Positions 9,433 through 18,595 of a stretch of DNA of 50,320 nucleotides are shown here, one piece after another (within the stretch, counting starts at the first letter, position 1; each line of letters opens with the position of its first letter). The translations under genes and the position numbers were made by a program. The notes beneath the pieces were generated by a model. That model saw only the letters and a list, made by a program, of their open reading frames with translations. It had not been told where the DNA came from and searched no databases. The stretch is from Alphaproteobacteria bacterium. Lineage in GTDB: Bacteria; Pseudomonadota; Alphaproteobacteria; Micropepsales; Micropepsaceae. The stretch covers positions 1-50,320 of the forward strand of contig PLJH01000070.1 in assembly GCA_003139615.1 (NCBI GenBank), read 5' to 3'.

Positions 9433-10134
9433 CTACCCCAGAAGGGCGAGAAGAGCCTCTTGATCCGGCCTTTTCGCCACACGAACGGCTCGGAAAGGTA
9501 AACCAGAGAGATTGTCTGCCGCAACGGCACTTATGCACAGAGCCTCGAGGGCCGCACATCTGTCAGCCACGTCCGCCTTAACCACGCAGTCCGAAAAAAT
9601 CCGAGCGCTGCGGGGCGAGAACAGAAGCACGGCATCGAGATTGCCTGCCGTCAATGCGATCAAGACATTGGTCGACAGCTCATTCACTCCAATAGCGTCG
9701 TAGAGCACTTCGGTTCGGACCTCGAACCCTGCCGCACGCAGCGATTCTGCAAGCGCGCCTTTCCTCTCGGCGCCTGCCGCGTGAAGCAATGCGCCGGCGT
9801 TCGGTTTGGCCCAATTGACAGTCGCAGCCGCAAGCGCGCGTGCATCGCCGTCCGCGCTTTTCACTGTTGCGAAGCCCGAGTTGCGCGCGGCGCGTGCCGT
9901 CTGTGCGCCGACCGCAAACAGCGGAACGTCCCGCCTGGAAGTGCGCCGCGCAAGAGCATGCACGCCGTTCGAACTCGTGGCGAGAATTGCCTGCACACCT
10001 CCGAACGGAACTTCCGGGCCATCGACAAACCGAATTTCGATCAGCGGCGCGATGAGCACGGCGTGACCGCGCGCCCGCAACTTTGCGGCCGTCTCTTCGG
10101 CATCGTCTCTCGGCCGTGTCACGAGAACGCGCAT
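9433..10134 (-). CDS. hemD: Uroporphyrinogen-III synthase
   Basis: 233 residues, the normal length. It begins MRVLVTRPRDDAEETAAKL, the usual HemD opening, and has the two-lobed pattern with LFSPRSARIF near residue 165 and the C-terminal AKRPDQEALLALLG. It cyclises hydroxymethylbilane to uroporphyrinogen III, inverting ring D. It starts three bases after the hemC stop and is followed by 89 bp before the mitofilin-like gene. HemD proteins diverge strongly in sequence, so the call rests on N-terminus, length and adjacency to hemC. Confidence 0.93.
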   Translation of the reverse strand: MRVLVTRPRDDAEETAAKLRARGHAVLIAPLIEIRFVDGPEVPFGGVQAILATSSNGVHALARRTSRRDVPLFAVGAQTARAARNSGFATVKSADGDARALAAATVNWAKPNAGALLHAAGAERKGALAESLRAAGFEVRTEVLYDAIGVNELSTNVLIALTAGNLDAVLLFSPRSARIFSDCVVKADVADRCAALEALCISAVAADNLSGLPFRAVRVAKRPDQEALLALLG

Positions 10135-10137
10135 GAT

Positions 10138-11073
10138 TTATTGTGCGAGCCAACGCGCAGCGCGCGGCCTCAGTTCGAGTCCCAATTCGCGTCCGGCATC
10201 TTCGGCTTCACGCACCGCATTCGAAGTGAGCGTTCTATCGAATTCTGCCGTAACGAAGTCGCTTCCATCGGGCGCAAGCACTTCACCCCGAAATGAAATC
10301 CGACCGTTGGTATAAGTCGCAAGCCCTGCGATCGGCGTACGGCAGGAACCATCGAGCGCCGACTGGAAGGCCCGTTCGCACGCGAGCGCGATCATCGTCG
10401 CATTGTCGTTCAGCGGCGCCACAACAGATAAAGCCCGCGCATCGCTTTTGCGGATTTCGATTCCGACCGCGCCTTGAGCCAATGCAGGCAACCAGTCGTC
10501 CGGCGACAGCAGCGACGTGGCACGCGCTTCGAGCCCCAATCGTTTCAGGCCTGCATAGGCAAGCAGAATGGCATCGAAAATGCCCGTGTCGAGTTTCTCA
10601 AGCCGCGTGTCGACATTGCCGCGCAACAGAACAACCTCCACATCCGGGCGGGCACGCATCACCTGTGCCTGTCGACGCACCGAACTGGTTCCGACCCGCG
10701 CACCTTTGGCCAGTTCCGCCAACGATCCTGCTTTATGCGAGAGAAACGCGTCGCGCGGATCCTCTCGCGGCAGTAACGCGGCAATGCCAAGACCGTCCGG
10801 GAAATAGGTGGGCACATCCTTCATCGAATGAACCGCCAGATCGATGCGGCCATCGAGCAGCGCATCCTCAAGTTCTTTCGTGAAGAGGCCCTTGCCGCCG
10901 GCGTCTGCAAGAGAGCGGTCCTGGATGCGGTCGCCTGAGGTTTTGAGCGGGATCGCTTCGCAGTCCGCGCCCGCGCGCGACAGAAGCGCCTGCACTATGT
11001 CCGTCTGGACACGGGCGAGTTTGGAGCCACGCGTACCGATTCGCAGCTTTCCGGAAGAATGACTTTGCGACAT
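10138..11073 (-). CDS. hemC: Hydroxymethylbilane synthase (porphobilinogen deaminase)
   Basis: 311 residues. RIGTRGSKLA opens the protein, VHSMKDVP lies near residue 82, RRQAQ near 133, and the dipyrromethane-cofactor cysteine is C244 in LDGSCRTPIAG. It condenses four porphobilinogens into the linear tetrapyrrole. It heads the minus-strand operon hemC-hemD-mitofilin-hemY-hydrolase and diverges from tsaD with 38 bp between start codons, a pairing common in alphaproteobacteria; the promoters must share that short gap. Confidence 0.97.
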   Translation of the reverse strand: MSQSHSSGKLRIGTRGSKLARVQTDIVQALLSRAGADCEAIPLKTSGDRIQDRSLADAGGKGLFTKELEDALLDGRIDLAVHSMKDVPTYFPDGLGIAALLPREDPRDAFLSHKAGSLAELAKGARVGTSSVRRQAQVMRARPDVEVVLLRGNVDTRLEKLDTGIFDAILLAYAGLKRLGLEARATSLLSPDDWLPALAQGAVGIEIRKSDARALSVVAPLNDNATMIALACERAFQSALDGSCRTPIAGLATYTNGRISFRGEVLAPDGSDFVTAEFDRTLTSNAVREAEDAGRELGLELRPRAARWLAQ

Positions 11074-11111
11074 GAGGCGGTTCGGTCTAGAGGCAGTGCG
11101 AAACTAGCACG

Positions 11112-12197
11112 ATGGATTGCGTGCGCGCATTCACGGTCCTTGGGCTTGAGACCAGCTGCGACGAAACGGCGGCGGCGGTCGTGCGCGGGCGCACGCCCGG
11201 TCCCGGAGAGATTCTTTCAAACGTTGTGTTGAGCCAGATCGATGAACACCAGCCTTATGGCGGTGTGGTGCCCGAAATAGCGGCGCGTGCCCATGTCGAG
11301 GCCCTGGATGCCGTTGTTGAGCAAGCGCTCGCAGATGCGGGCATGGGTCTAGCCGATCTTGACGCCGTGGCGGCGACGGCTGGCCCCGGCCTGATCGGTG
11401 GCGTAATGGTAGGGCTGACGACCGCGAAAGCGCTCGCGCTCGCGGCAGGCAAGCCCCTGATCGCGATCAATCACCTGGAAGCCCATGCGCTGACGGCGCG
11501 ACTCACCGATGGCACAGAATTTCCGTTTTTGTTGCTTTTGATTTCCGGCGGGCATTGCCAACTGCTCGCGGTGGAAGGTGTCGGACGCTTCCGCCTTTAT
11601 GGCGCGACCATCGACGATGCGGTCGGGGAAGCGTTCGACAAAACGGCCAAGCTGCTCGGTCTTCCCTATCCCGGCGGGCCGAATATCGAAGCGCTGGCAC
11701 GCACCGGCAATGCGCGCCGTTTCCCCTTGCCCCGTCCAATGCTCGGCCGCGATGGCGCCGATTTTTCCTTGTCCGGATTGAAAACGGCTGTGCGGCAGAT
11801 CGTGCGCGGCGAGAATTGGGACGAGGCAATGCGCGCCGACCTCGCCGCCTCGTTTCAAGCCGCGGTGCTTGATGTGTTGATCGACCGGAGTGCGTCGGCA
11901 ATGACGCGATTTCGCGCCGAATTTCCGGGCGCCCATACTTTCGTTGTGGCAGGAGGCGTCGCCGCCAATTCTGCAATCCGCAATGCGCTGAGCGAACTCT
12001 GCGCACATGAAGGCTTCGCGATAAAAATACCCCCGCCGAGGCTTTGCACCGACAACGCGGCGATGGTGGCCTGGGCGGGGGTTGAACATGGCCAGCTAGG
12101 TCTTTTTGACGCGCTTACGGTCGCGCCACGAGCCCGCTGGCCGCTTCAGGACGCGGCGGCTGGGGGGAGCCGAATTCCAGCGCGTCCGAAAAGCTGA
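11112..12197 (+). CDS. tsaD: tRNA N6-threonylcarbamoyladenosine transferase
   Basis: 361 residues of the Kae1/TsaD family. GLETSCDET (11-19) begins the ASKHA fold, the metal-binding histidines are H121 and H125 in NHLEAH, and the C-terminal [12 protein letters not shown] and [12 protein letters not shown] motifs are present. It transfers threonylcarbamoyl to A37 of ANN-decoding tRNAs together with TsaB and TsaE, which are not in the window. The ATG at 11112 gives a short extension (MDCVRAF) before the family start, so a slightly later start is possible. The stop faces the stop of the 42-residue gene one base away. Confidence 0.96.
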   Translation: MDCVRAFTVLGLETSCDETAAAVVRGRTPGPGEILSNVVLSQIDEHQPYGGVVPEIAARAHVEALDAVVEQALADAGMGLADLDAVAATAGPGLIGGVMVGLTTAKALALAAGKPLIAINHLEAHALTARLTDGTEFPFLLLLISGGHCQLLAVEGVGRFRLYGATIDDAVGEAFDKTAKLLGLPYPGGPNIEALARTGNARRFPLPRPMLGRDGADFSLSGLKTAVRQIVRGENWDEAMRADLAASFQAAVLDVLIDRSASAMTRFRAEFPGAHTFVVAGGVAANSAIRNALSELCAHEGFAIKIPPPRLCTDNAAMVAWAGVEHGQLGLFDALTVAPRARWPLQDAAAGGSRIPARPKS

Positions 12198-12198
12198 C

Positions 12199-12327
12199 TT
12201 AATTGGTCGCGAACAGGGTGAAGGGCAAAATGCCCGCCACGATGAGCATGGCCGCAGTGAACGCGCCGATCATCAGGTTGTTGAACCGCGACTGCTGGGG
12301 GACCGTGTGGGTGGAAAACTGTGTCAT
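12199..12327 (-). CDS. Predicted 42-residue single-helix membrane protein
   Basis: A short frame, 42 codons plus stop. It starts MTQFSTHTVPQQSRFNN and then has one strongly hydrophobic helix (about 18-41) ending FATN. An ideal ribosome site, AGGAG, lies seven bases before the ATG at 12327. The polar, uncharged-to-basic N-terminus and single helix suggest a small inner-membrane protein, perhaps a subunit or regulator of a larger complex. Upstream (12328-12577) is AT-rich and can hold its promoter. The stop is one base from the tsaD stop. I do not recognise a family; the call rests on the RBS plus membrane-helix pattern. Confidence 0.6.
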   Translation of the reverse strand: MTQFSTHTVPQQSRFNNLMIGAFTAAMLIVAGILPFTLFATN

Positions 12328-12577
12328 GACTGCCTCTCCTAACGTTGGCCTTGGGCGGGGAACCCTTTGGCCGTTCTGAATTTCCCGCCGGCATTTCCGG
12401 CTTCGATGATGACGTTATAGTGAGGCGCAAATCTAAATTCAATGAATGAAATAGTTAGCATTTAGAATTTTATATTCCATGTATATGCCATGGTTATTCT
12501 TAACCCGTTGTTCTAAAACGTATTTCTCGATCAGAACGCCGTGACGTGCACCAAACGCATGGGAGGAATTCGAAAAC
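12328..12577. promoter_or_regulatory. AT-rich divergent intergenic region between the 42-aa gene and xthA
   Basis: This 250-bp gap is visibly AT-richer than its surroundings, most strongly at about 12420-12530, and lies between two divergent starts, so it should carry both promoters. A small perfect inverted repeat, CCATG-N7-CATGG, sits at 12477-12493. I could not place -35/-10 boxes with confidence. The xthA ribosome site GGGAGGA is at its right end. Confidence 0.4.
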
Positions 12578-13372
12578 GTGAAGCTCGCGACCTGGAATAT
12601 CAACTCGGTGAGGCTGCGCATCGGTCTCGTGGCCAAGTTCCTTAAATCCGAGGCGCCGGACGTGCTTTGCCTTCAGGAAACCAAGGTGATCAACGACCTT
12701 TTTCCGTCCGAGGCGTTCAAAAAGCTCGGTTATGTCCATCAAGCGATCAACGGCCAGAAGGGCTATCACGGCGTGGCGATCGTCTCCCGCCTGCCCTTTG
12801 TGAAAACCGGCGCCCAAGGCTTTTGCGGCAAGGACGATTCCCGCCACATGGGCGTGACATTCGAGAACGGGATCGAGCTGCATGATTTCTATGTCCCGGC
12901 GGGCGGCGACATCCCAGACCCCAGGGCAAATGAAAAGTTCGCGCACAAGCTCGCCTTTCTGGGCGAGATGGCAACCATGTTCGGCAAGCGGCGCGGCAAG
13001 AAATCGGCACGCACGATTCTGGTCGGCGACCTGAATGTGGCGCCGCTTGAGCATGACGTTTGGAGTCACAAGCAGCTTCTCGATGTGGTGAGCCACACGC
13101 CGGTCGAAACGAATTTATTGGGCGAGGTGAAATCGGCATTCGACTGGACCGACGTCACACGCGAATTCATCCCCCACGACCAGAAAATCTATTCCTGGTG
13201 GAGCTATCGCGCACAGGATTGGGAAGAATCGAATCGCGGCCGCCGGCTCGATCACATCTGGGTCGGACAGGGTCTCAAGGGCGCAGTTACGTCGCAGGAA
13301 ATCCATCGCAAGGTCCGCGGCTGGCAGCAGCCTTCGGATCATGTGCCGGTGGTGGCGACGATCGCGGATTGA
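12578..13372 (+). CDS. xthA: Exodeoxyribonuclease III / AP endonuclease
   Basis: 264 residues of the EEP nuclease fold, starting at a GTG (MKLATWNINSVRLR) preceded by GGAGG. Active-site positions are visible: N7, E34 in LQETK, the GDLNVAP motif and the C-terminal SDHVPVVA with the catalytic histidine. The enzyme cuts at abasic sites and removes 3' blocks in base-excision repair. It appears to be transcribed alone. Its stop is four bases from the stop of the convergent CHAD gene. Confidence 0.96.
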   Translation: MKLATWNINSVRLRIGLVAKFLKSEAPDVLCLQETKVINDLFPSEAFKKLGYVHQAINGQKGYHGVAIVSRLPFVKTGAQGFCGKDDSRHMGVTFENGIELHDFYVPAGGDIPDPRANEKFAHKLAFLGEMATMFGKRRGKKSARTILVGDLNVAPLEHDVWSHKQLLDVVSHTPVETNLLGEVKSAFDWTDVTREFIPHDQKIYSWWSYRAQDWEESNRGRRLDHIWVGQGLKGAVTSQEIHRKVRGWQQPSDHVPVVATIAD

Positions 13373-13376
13373 TCGA

Positions 13377-14477
13377 TCAATTGTCCGCGTGCCAGAAGGG
13401 ATCGGTCTTTGCGAACTTCTTCCAGCGTTTGACGGCATTGCCCCAGCTGCGCGCCGCACGATCGAGATGCCAACCATAAACGATGCCGGCTGCAAAGGAG
13501 AGATCGGCCTGGGTTGCGAACAGCCCCGCATCGCCCTTGTCGACAAGACTTTCGAGCGTGTTGCGTGCAACCGCGACATCGTTCAATCCGCCCAGAATAT
13601 CCTGCATCCGGCTCAGGCGAACGAGAAACGGCTCGACGTCTTTCCTTGCATAGAGCGGCGCGAAAAATTCGGCTGTGTATCGGAGCTTTTTCAATTTGAT
13701 ACGAAGGCGATGCCGCGCGGCATCGGACAGGCCTTCCAGATGACGCGCGCGTTTCCGCGCCTGGCGCAGGCGCATGGCCAGCATACGATCGGCCAGGGTC
13801 GTCGCAGGCGTCGCAAACGCGACGATCAGGTTCGAAGCGTGTGATCCACCCGGGGTCGCTTCATACCAGGAGCGACGGTCGAGTGCTTCGCCGAGGTCCG
13901 ACATGAAATTCGCGAATGCCGGCCCGGTGATTTGCGACACTGCCTCATCCCAGGCGCGACGGCGCGCGCCTTGCGCCCGCGAACGCAAAACCGAGAATGC
14001 TTCGAGGGCGCCATTGGCGGTGGCCGCGGGCTCGAGCAATTGTTCGACGAACACGTCGAGATCGCGTGCGGGTGCGAGCCGGTTTGCGAGCGTTTTGGCG
14101 CGCAAGCGCAATGTTTCAAACGTGGGAGTCCGGAACTCGCTGCCGAAGGACGAGAATGCAACGCGCAGGCGACGAAAACCCACGCGCAGCTGATGCATGC
14201 CCTCAACATCGCGCGCTTCGACGACGGCCGGCACGTTCGCCGAGATATGCCATTTGCATTGCAGGAGCGTGAGCCGGAACGCATCTTCCGCCACGCAGCC
14301 CTTGGGCAGGAACGCAGGCCGTGCCTTGGAGGGCCGGATTCGTTTGCCGGGTGCCGTGCTCGCCTCGGCATCAATGATCGCAGGCAAACCGCCGCGGCGT
14401 AGAAACGCTGCCCTGTATCCGCGATGGAGCGCCTCCTCGGCGTCATCGAGCAGCTCGAGTTCATATTGCTGAGTCAT
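13377..14477 (-). CDS. CHAD domain protein with a residual CYTH tail
   Basis: 366 residues from the ATG at 14477. Residues about 75-360 form a CHAD domain: conserved-histidine helices such as GMHQLRVGFRRLRVAFS and HRLRIKLKKLRYTAEFF, rich in His, Arg and Lys for polyphosphate binding. The first 55 residues are odd: YELELLDD and a later SKARPAF resemble the end of a CYTH (triphosphate-tunnel) domain (ELELK...SKxxRG), but the CYTH catalytic part is missing and hisF occupies the space upstream. Likely a CHAD-only polyphosphate-binding protein derived from a CYTH-CHAD fusion. The upstream hisF stop is 94 bp away, so co-transcription is possible. Confidence 0.88.
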   Translation of the reverse strand: MTQQYELELLDDAEEALHRGYRAAFLRRGGLPAIIDAEASTAPGKRIRPSKARPAFLPKGCVAEDAFRLTLLQCKWHISANVPAVVEARDVEGMHQLRVGFRRLRVAFSSFGSEFRTPTFETLRLRAKTLANRLAPARDLDVFVEQLLEPAATANGALEAFSVLRSRAQGARRRAWDEAVSQITGPAFANFMSDLGEALDRRSWYEATPGGSHASNLIVAFATPATTLADRMLAMRLRQARKRARHLEGLSDAARHRLRIKLKKLRYTAEFFAPLYARKDVEPFLVRLSRMQDILGGLNDVAVARNTLESLVDKGDAGLFATQADLSFAAGIVYGWHLDRAARSWGNAVKRWKKFAKTDPFWHADN

Positions 14478-14571
14478 GGCGGGCGCCCGGGTAATATCCG
14501 GGCGGCGTTCCTTGGTTAAGGCACCCCTAGGGGGCGCATCATCCATGAATCCGCCCGGGCCGCAATCAGGG

Positions 14572-15333
14572 CTACGCCAGGCGCACCGGGAGGCCGGATT
14601 CTCTAAGCTTTTCCTTGGCTTGCGTGATGGTGGCTTCGCCATAGTGAAAGATCGAGGCCGCCAGGACGGCGCTGGCATGACCTTCCCGGACGCCGGCCAC
14701 CAGATCGTCCAGCCCGCCGACCCCGCCGCTCGCAATAACCGGGACCGTGACGGCATCCGCGATCGCGCGGGTCAGCGGCAGATCATAGCCCACACGCGTG
14801 CCGTCGCGGTCCATTGAGGTCAGCAGGATTTCGCCGGCGCCGAACGCCACCAGCGTCCTGGCATGCGCGATCGCATCGAGCCCCGTCGCCTTACGGCCCC
14901 CATGCGTGAATACCTCGAATGTCCCGGGCGCAACCTGCTTCGCATCGATGGCGGCGACGATGCACTGGCTGCCGAATTTCTCCGCCGCCTCGCGCACGAA
15001 CTCCGGCCGGCGCACCGTTTCGGTGTTGATCGAGACCTTGTCGGCGCCCGCGAGCAGGAGCGCGCGAATATCGTCCAGCGTGCGCACCCCTCCGCCGACC
15101 GTCAGCGGCATGAAACAGACCGACGCCGTGCGGCGCACGACATCGAGCAGGATGCCGCGGTTCTCATGGCTCGCCGCGATATCGAGGAAGCAGAGTTCGT
15201 CGGCGCCTGCCGCGTCGTAGAGCATCGCCTGCTCGACGGGATCGCCCGCGTCTTTCAGGTCGACGAAATTGACGCCCTTGACGACGCGGCCGTCTTTTAC
15301 GTCAAGACAAGGAATGATGCGGATTTTCAGCAT
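14572..15333 (-). CDS. hisF: Imidazole glycerol phosphate synthase cyclase subunit
   Basis: 253 residues, full length, a beta/alpha barrel with the catalytic aspartates D11 ([15 protein letters not shown]) and one near residue 131 (CIVAAIDAK), phosphate-binding [11 protein letters not shown] and [11 protein letters not shown]. With HisH it converts PRFAR to IGP and AICAR in histidine synthesis. The usual partners hisB, hisH and hisA are not beside it; hisE is in the window but 15.5 kb away. It starts 9 bp after the stop of the S9 peptidase gene and may share its transcript. Confidence 0.97.
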   Translation of the reverse strand: MLKIRIIPCLDVKDGRVVKGVNFVDLKDAGDPVEQAMLYDAAGADELCFLDIAASHENRGILLDVVRRTASVCFMPLTVGGGVRTLDDIRALLLAGADKVSINTETVRRPEFVREAAEKFGSQCIVAAIDAKQVAPGTFEVFTHGGRKATGLDAIAHARTLVAFGAGEILLTSMDRDGTRVGYDLPLTRAIADAVTVPVIASGGVGGLDDLVAGVREGHASAVLAASIFHYGEATITQAKEKLRESGLPVRLA

Positions 15334-15342
15334 AACCGTATT

Positions 15343-17538
15343 CTATCTCGGGCTGCCCAGATGCGCCGCGAAGAAATCCATTTGCCTTTCGGTTTCGCGG
15401 GCGCGCAACAGATCGTCGGCGAGCATATGCGTTCCCGGCAGCAGCAGCAGATCGTAGGGCTTACCCGCTCTCAGCAATGCCAGCGTAAGCTTCATTGTGT
15501 GTTCGAAATGGACGTTGTCGTCCGTCACGCCATGCACGATCAGAAGCGGACGATTCAACTGGTCCACATAAGTGAGCACATTGCTCTTGCGGTAGCCGTC
15601 CGCATTCGCGTCCGGCAGGCCCATGTAACGCTCGGTGTAATAGGTATCGTAGTCCTGCCAATCAACGACCGGCGCGCCCGCGATCCCGGCCGCGAAAACA
15701 TCCGGCCTGCGAATCGTGGCCATCGCAGAGAAATAGCCGCCGAAGGACCAGCCGAACACGCCCACGCGCGCCATATCCATCTGCGGCACGCGCACGCCCA
15801 AAGCCTGCAGTGCGTCCACCTGATCCTGCAGCGGAATGTCGATGGCGTTGCCTTTCACCGCACGAAACCACGCGCTGTCGCGCCCGGGCGTGCCGCGATT
15901 GTCGGAGGTCGCAACGATGTAACCGCGATCGGCCATGCATTGGTTGGCGAAATAGTTGCGCGGCGCGGCCCACACCAGCTTCGCGGCGGGGCCGGCATAG
16001 ACCGACAGGATCACGGGATATTTGCGCTTTGGGCCGAAATCGCGCGGACGCAAAACCATCGCGTCGAAACCAAGTTTGCCGACCGTAAAATATTCCGGCG
16101 CAGGCACGAACGGCGGCTTCTCGGCCATGGACGGTAACTCGGCGATTTTCTTGCCGTCGCGCGACAAAAGATCGACACCGTGCGATCCGTCCAGGAGATT
16201 ATAGCTGTGTGCGAGAAGCGCATGTTGCTCGCCGAATTGCCCCGTGTTGAGCCCGCGAGCAACAGCGACCGGAACGGGCGCTCCGCCCTTCAGGCTCACG
16301 CGATAAATCTGCGTGGAGAGCCTGTCCGTGCCGCCCTGCACAACAGCCTCACCGCGCTGCATATCGACATCGAGCAATGCTTCAAACCGAAATCCCGCCG
16401 GCGTGATCGCATTCAACAGCTTTCCGTCCGTCGCATGACGCTCAAGTCGCGTCTGGCCGCCACGTTCGGTCATCCATAAGAATCCGCTGCCGTCGGGCAG
16501 CCAGTAGGGGACTTCTTTCGGCAAGGCAGCGACCAGATCAAGCCACGCCGAATCGCGCTCTTCCCACAACAAACGGGTCGTGCCCGCTTTCGGATCGGCG
16601 GCGAAATATTTCTCATCCGTCTGCTCGCGGTTCTGCACCAGCAGCGACAGCGGCCCACCCTTCATCCATTCGACGCGCGCCAGATAGGGATAGGCTTTGT
16701 TGTCCCAGGATACCCAAACAGTCGGACCGCCTGTCGCGGACATCACGCCGAGGCGGACGATCGCGTTCGCGGTGCCCGCGCGCGGATAGCGAAATTCGAC
16801 CGGTTTTTGCGCCGGCGCCAATGGATCGCCGATGTAGTCGGTTTCGACGGGAGAGAGATCGGCTTCTTCGTAAGCGATGAATTGCGAATCCGGCGACCAC
16901 CAGAAGCCATCGCGACGATCCATTTCTTCCTGGGCCACGAATTCGGCTTCGCCGTGTTGCAAGGTCTCGCCCGCGCCATGCGTGAGTTGTGTGTCGGTAC
17001 CGGCTGCGATGTCGATCACATGCAGATCGTCATCGCGCAATGCGCCGACTTTGGTGCCATCCGGCGACAACTGGGGTGCGATCCAGCCTTCGCCGGGCAA
17101 GGGGGTCACTTTGCCGTCAGTCCGCGCGAACACGAACAGCCGCCCGCCCAGCGACAGGAGAACGCGGCCGCCGTCGCGCGACAGCGAAAACGCCGTGAAG
17201 CCCCGCACACTGACGCGCGCACGTTCGCGCCGCGCCTTCTCTTCGGCACTCAAATGCTCCTGCTGACCGCCCAGCAACACTTCCGGCGTGATCAGTTCGC
17301 GTTCTTTGGCCGTGGCGATGTCGAATTCGAACAAACGCTGGACCGTGTCGCGAGGACCACTGCGCAGATAAAGCGCAGATTTTCCGTCCGGCGTAGGCAC
17401 CGCGCCGACAGGCGTTCCCAGCGTATAACCCCGCGTGGCGGCGACTTCATCGAAACAACGGGTGTCCGCGGCCAACGCTGAAGAAGCCGTGATGGCCATT
17501 GCCGTGACAGCGAACAAAACATTGCGTTGCAAAGACAT
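15343..17538 (-). CDS. Exported S9 family prolyl peptidase (dipeptidyl peptidase IV type)
   Basis: 731 residues with a signal peptide (MSLQRNVLFAVTAMAITASS... cleaved after ALA, about residue 23). The middle is the DPP IV N-terminal beta-propeller, with FWWSPDSQFIAYEEAD typical of the family, and the C-terminal domain is the peptidase S9 hydrolase: nucleophile S598 in GWSFGGYFS, an acid in VTDDNVHFEH and the histidine in LPGTHMLADD. It should clip X-Pro or X-Ala dipeptides from peptides in the periplasm. hisF follows closely on the same strand; an SDR gene lies just upstream. Confidence 0.94.
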   Translation of the reverse strand: MSLQRNVLFAVTAMAITASSALAADTRCFDEVAATRGYTLGTPVGAVPTPDGKSALYLRSGPRDTVQRLFEFDIATAKERELITPEVLLGGQQEHLSAEEKARRERARVSVRGFTAFSLSRDGGRVLLSLGGRLFVFARTDGKVTPLPGEGWIAPQLSPDGTKVGALRDDDLHVIDIAAGTDTQLTHGAGETLQHGEAEFVAQEEMDRRDGFWWSPDSQFIAYEEADLSPVETDYIGDPLAPAQKPVEFRYPRAGTANAIVRLGVMSATGGPTVWVSWDNKAYPYLARVEWMKGGPLSLLVQNREQTDEKYFAADPKAGTTRLLWEERDSAWLDLVAALPKEVPYWLPDGSGFLWMTERGGQTRLERHATDGKLLNAITPAGFRFEALLDVDMQRGEAVVQGGTDRLSTQIYRVSLKGGAPVPVAVARGLNTGQFGEQHALLAHSYNLLDGSHGVDLLSRDGKKIAELPSMAEKPPFVPAPEYFTVGKLGFDAMVLRPRDFGPKRKYPVILSVYAGPAAKLVWAAPRNYFANQCMADRGYIVATSDNRGTPGRDSAWFRAVKGNAIDIPLQDQVDALQALGVRVPQMDMARVGVFGWSFGGYFSAMATIRRPDVFAAGIAGAPVVDWQDYDTYYTERYMGLPDANADGYRKSNVLTYVDQLNRPLLIVHGVTDDNVHFEHTMKLTLALLRAGKPYDLLLLPGTHMLADDLLRARETERQMDFFAAHLGSPR

Positions 17539-17600
17539 GGTCTCGATCCCCCGACGCGCGGGGTCAGCCGCGCTTGCGCCGTTTTAGGCGCGCAACGATT

Positions 17601-18551
17601 CTAGATCTTCCAGTTCGTCCCCTTGACGATGGTCTGATAGAAATCCGGTGTGTAGGCATCTTCCGGCCTCTCGCGCACGAGCGTGTCCATGAACTCTGCG
17701 TCCTGGCCGACGAGGATGCGCCATTTTCCCGCGCGCACGCCATCGAGAATGATCGTCGCGGCCTGCGCCGCGGTGGTGGGCGCGTTGTCCCGGAATGCAT
17801 TGGCCTGGGCCTCAACATAGCCACGCACCTGGTCGTCGGACATTGCGGAGAGATCTGCACCCTGCGCCGCCAGCGCCCTGCGCACGGCCGGCACGTCGAC
17901 CGAAGTCTGACTGCCGCTCAGAATCTTGCGCGAATTCGTGACGATATCCGTACCGATATGACCCGGCATCACGACGGAGCATTTGATATGGGGGGCATTG
18001 AGGGCGAGATCGGTGATGAGAGCTTCCGTAAACCCCTTAACCGCGAATTTCGCGGCGCAGTAAGCGGTGTGCGGGCGGCCCGGACCGATCGAGGCCCAGA
18101 AACCGTTGACGCTGCTGACATTGACGATATGGCCTTCGTTCGCGTTCATCAGGAGAGGCAGGAACGCGCGCACGCCATTATAGACGCCGCCCCAGCAAAC
18201 GTTGAACGTCTTTTCCCACTGTGCGCGATCCCCGTTGACCACACTGCCGCCTCCGCCGATACCCGCATTGTTGATCAGCAAGTGAATATGATCTGTATCG
18301 AGATCGCGCTTCACCGCTGCGGGCCATGAATCGACCTGATCGGCCACCGACACGTCGGCGACGAATGTCGATACACGCGTGCCCTGTGGCGCCTCTTTCA
18401 TGCAACGCGCCTTTGTCTCGGCCATATTCTCCGCGATGACATCACACATGGCGACGTTGCAGCCCTCCGTCACCAGTTGAATCGCGAGTTCGCGGCCCAT
18501 CCCCGTGCCGCCGCCTGTGATGACTGCGGTTTTGCCGGCGAATTCCTTCAT
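17601..18551 (-). CDS. Short-chain dehydrogenase/reductase
   Basis: 316 residues from the ATG at 18551, preceded by GGGAG. It has the classical SDR cofactor motif TGGGTGMG (12-19), NNAG at 94-97, a serine in VNVSSVNG (146/147) and YCAAK with Y164 and K168. The C-terminus is longer than in the minimal family. The acidic D37 after the second strand suggests NAD(H), but cofactor and substrate are uncertain. It lies 44 bp after holA, where many relatives have parB, so it may be read from the end of the leuS-lptE-holA transcript. Confidence 0.9.
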   Translation of the reverse strand: MKEFAGKTAVITGGGTGMGRELAIQLVTEGCNVAMCDVIAENMAETKARCMKEAPQGTRVSTFVADVSVADQVDSWPAAVKRDLDTDHIHLLINNAGIGGGGSVVNGDRAQWEKTFNVCWGGVYNGVRAFLPLLMNANEGHIVNVSSVNGFWASIGPGRPHTAYCAAKFAVKGFTEALITDLALNAPHIKCSVVMPGHIGTDIVTNSRKILSGSQTSVDVPAVRRALAAQGADLSAMSDDQVRGYVEAQANAFRDNAPTTAAQAATIILDGVRAGKWRILVGQDAEFMDTLVRERPEDAYTPDFYQTIVKGTNWKI

Positions 18552-18595
18552 GACAACTCCCTGTTCTGTCGCGTTTTGCGCGCGATTATCGCTCG

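Noticed and set aside
12439-12636. Minus-strand 65-codon frame across the AT-rich gap and the start of xthA
   Set aside because: It overlaps the xthA 5' end in antisense, has no ribosome site, and its AT-rich residues (Asn, Tyr, Ile) simply reflect the promoter region.
17539-17600. Small hairpins (CCCCG...CGGGG and GCGCC...GGCGC) between the SDR and S9 peptidase genes
   Set aside because: Stems of five base pairs without a T tract; not convincing terminators.
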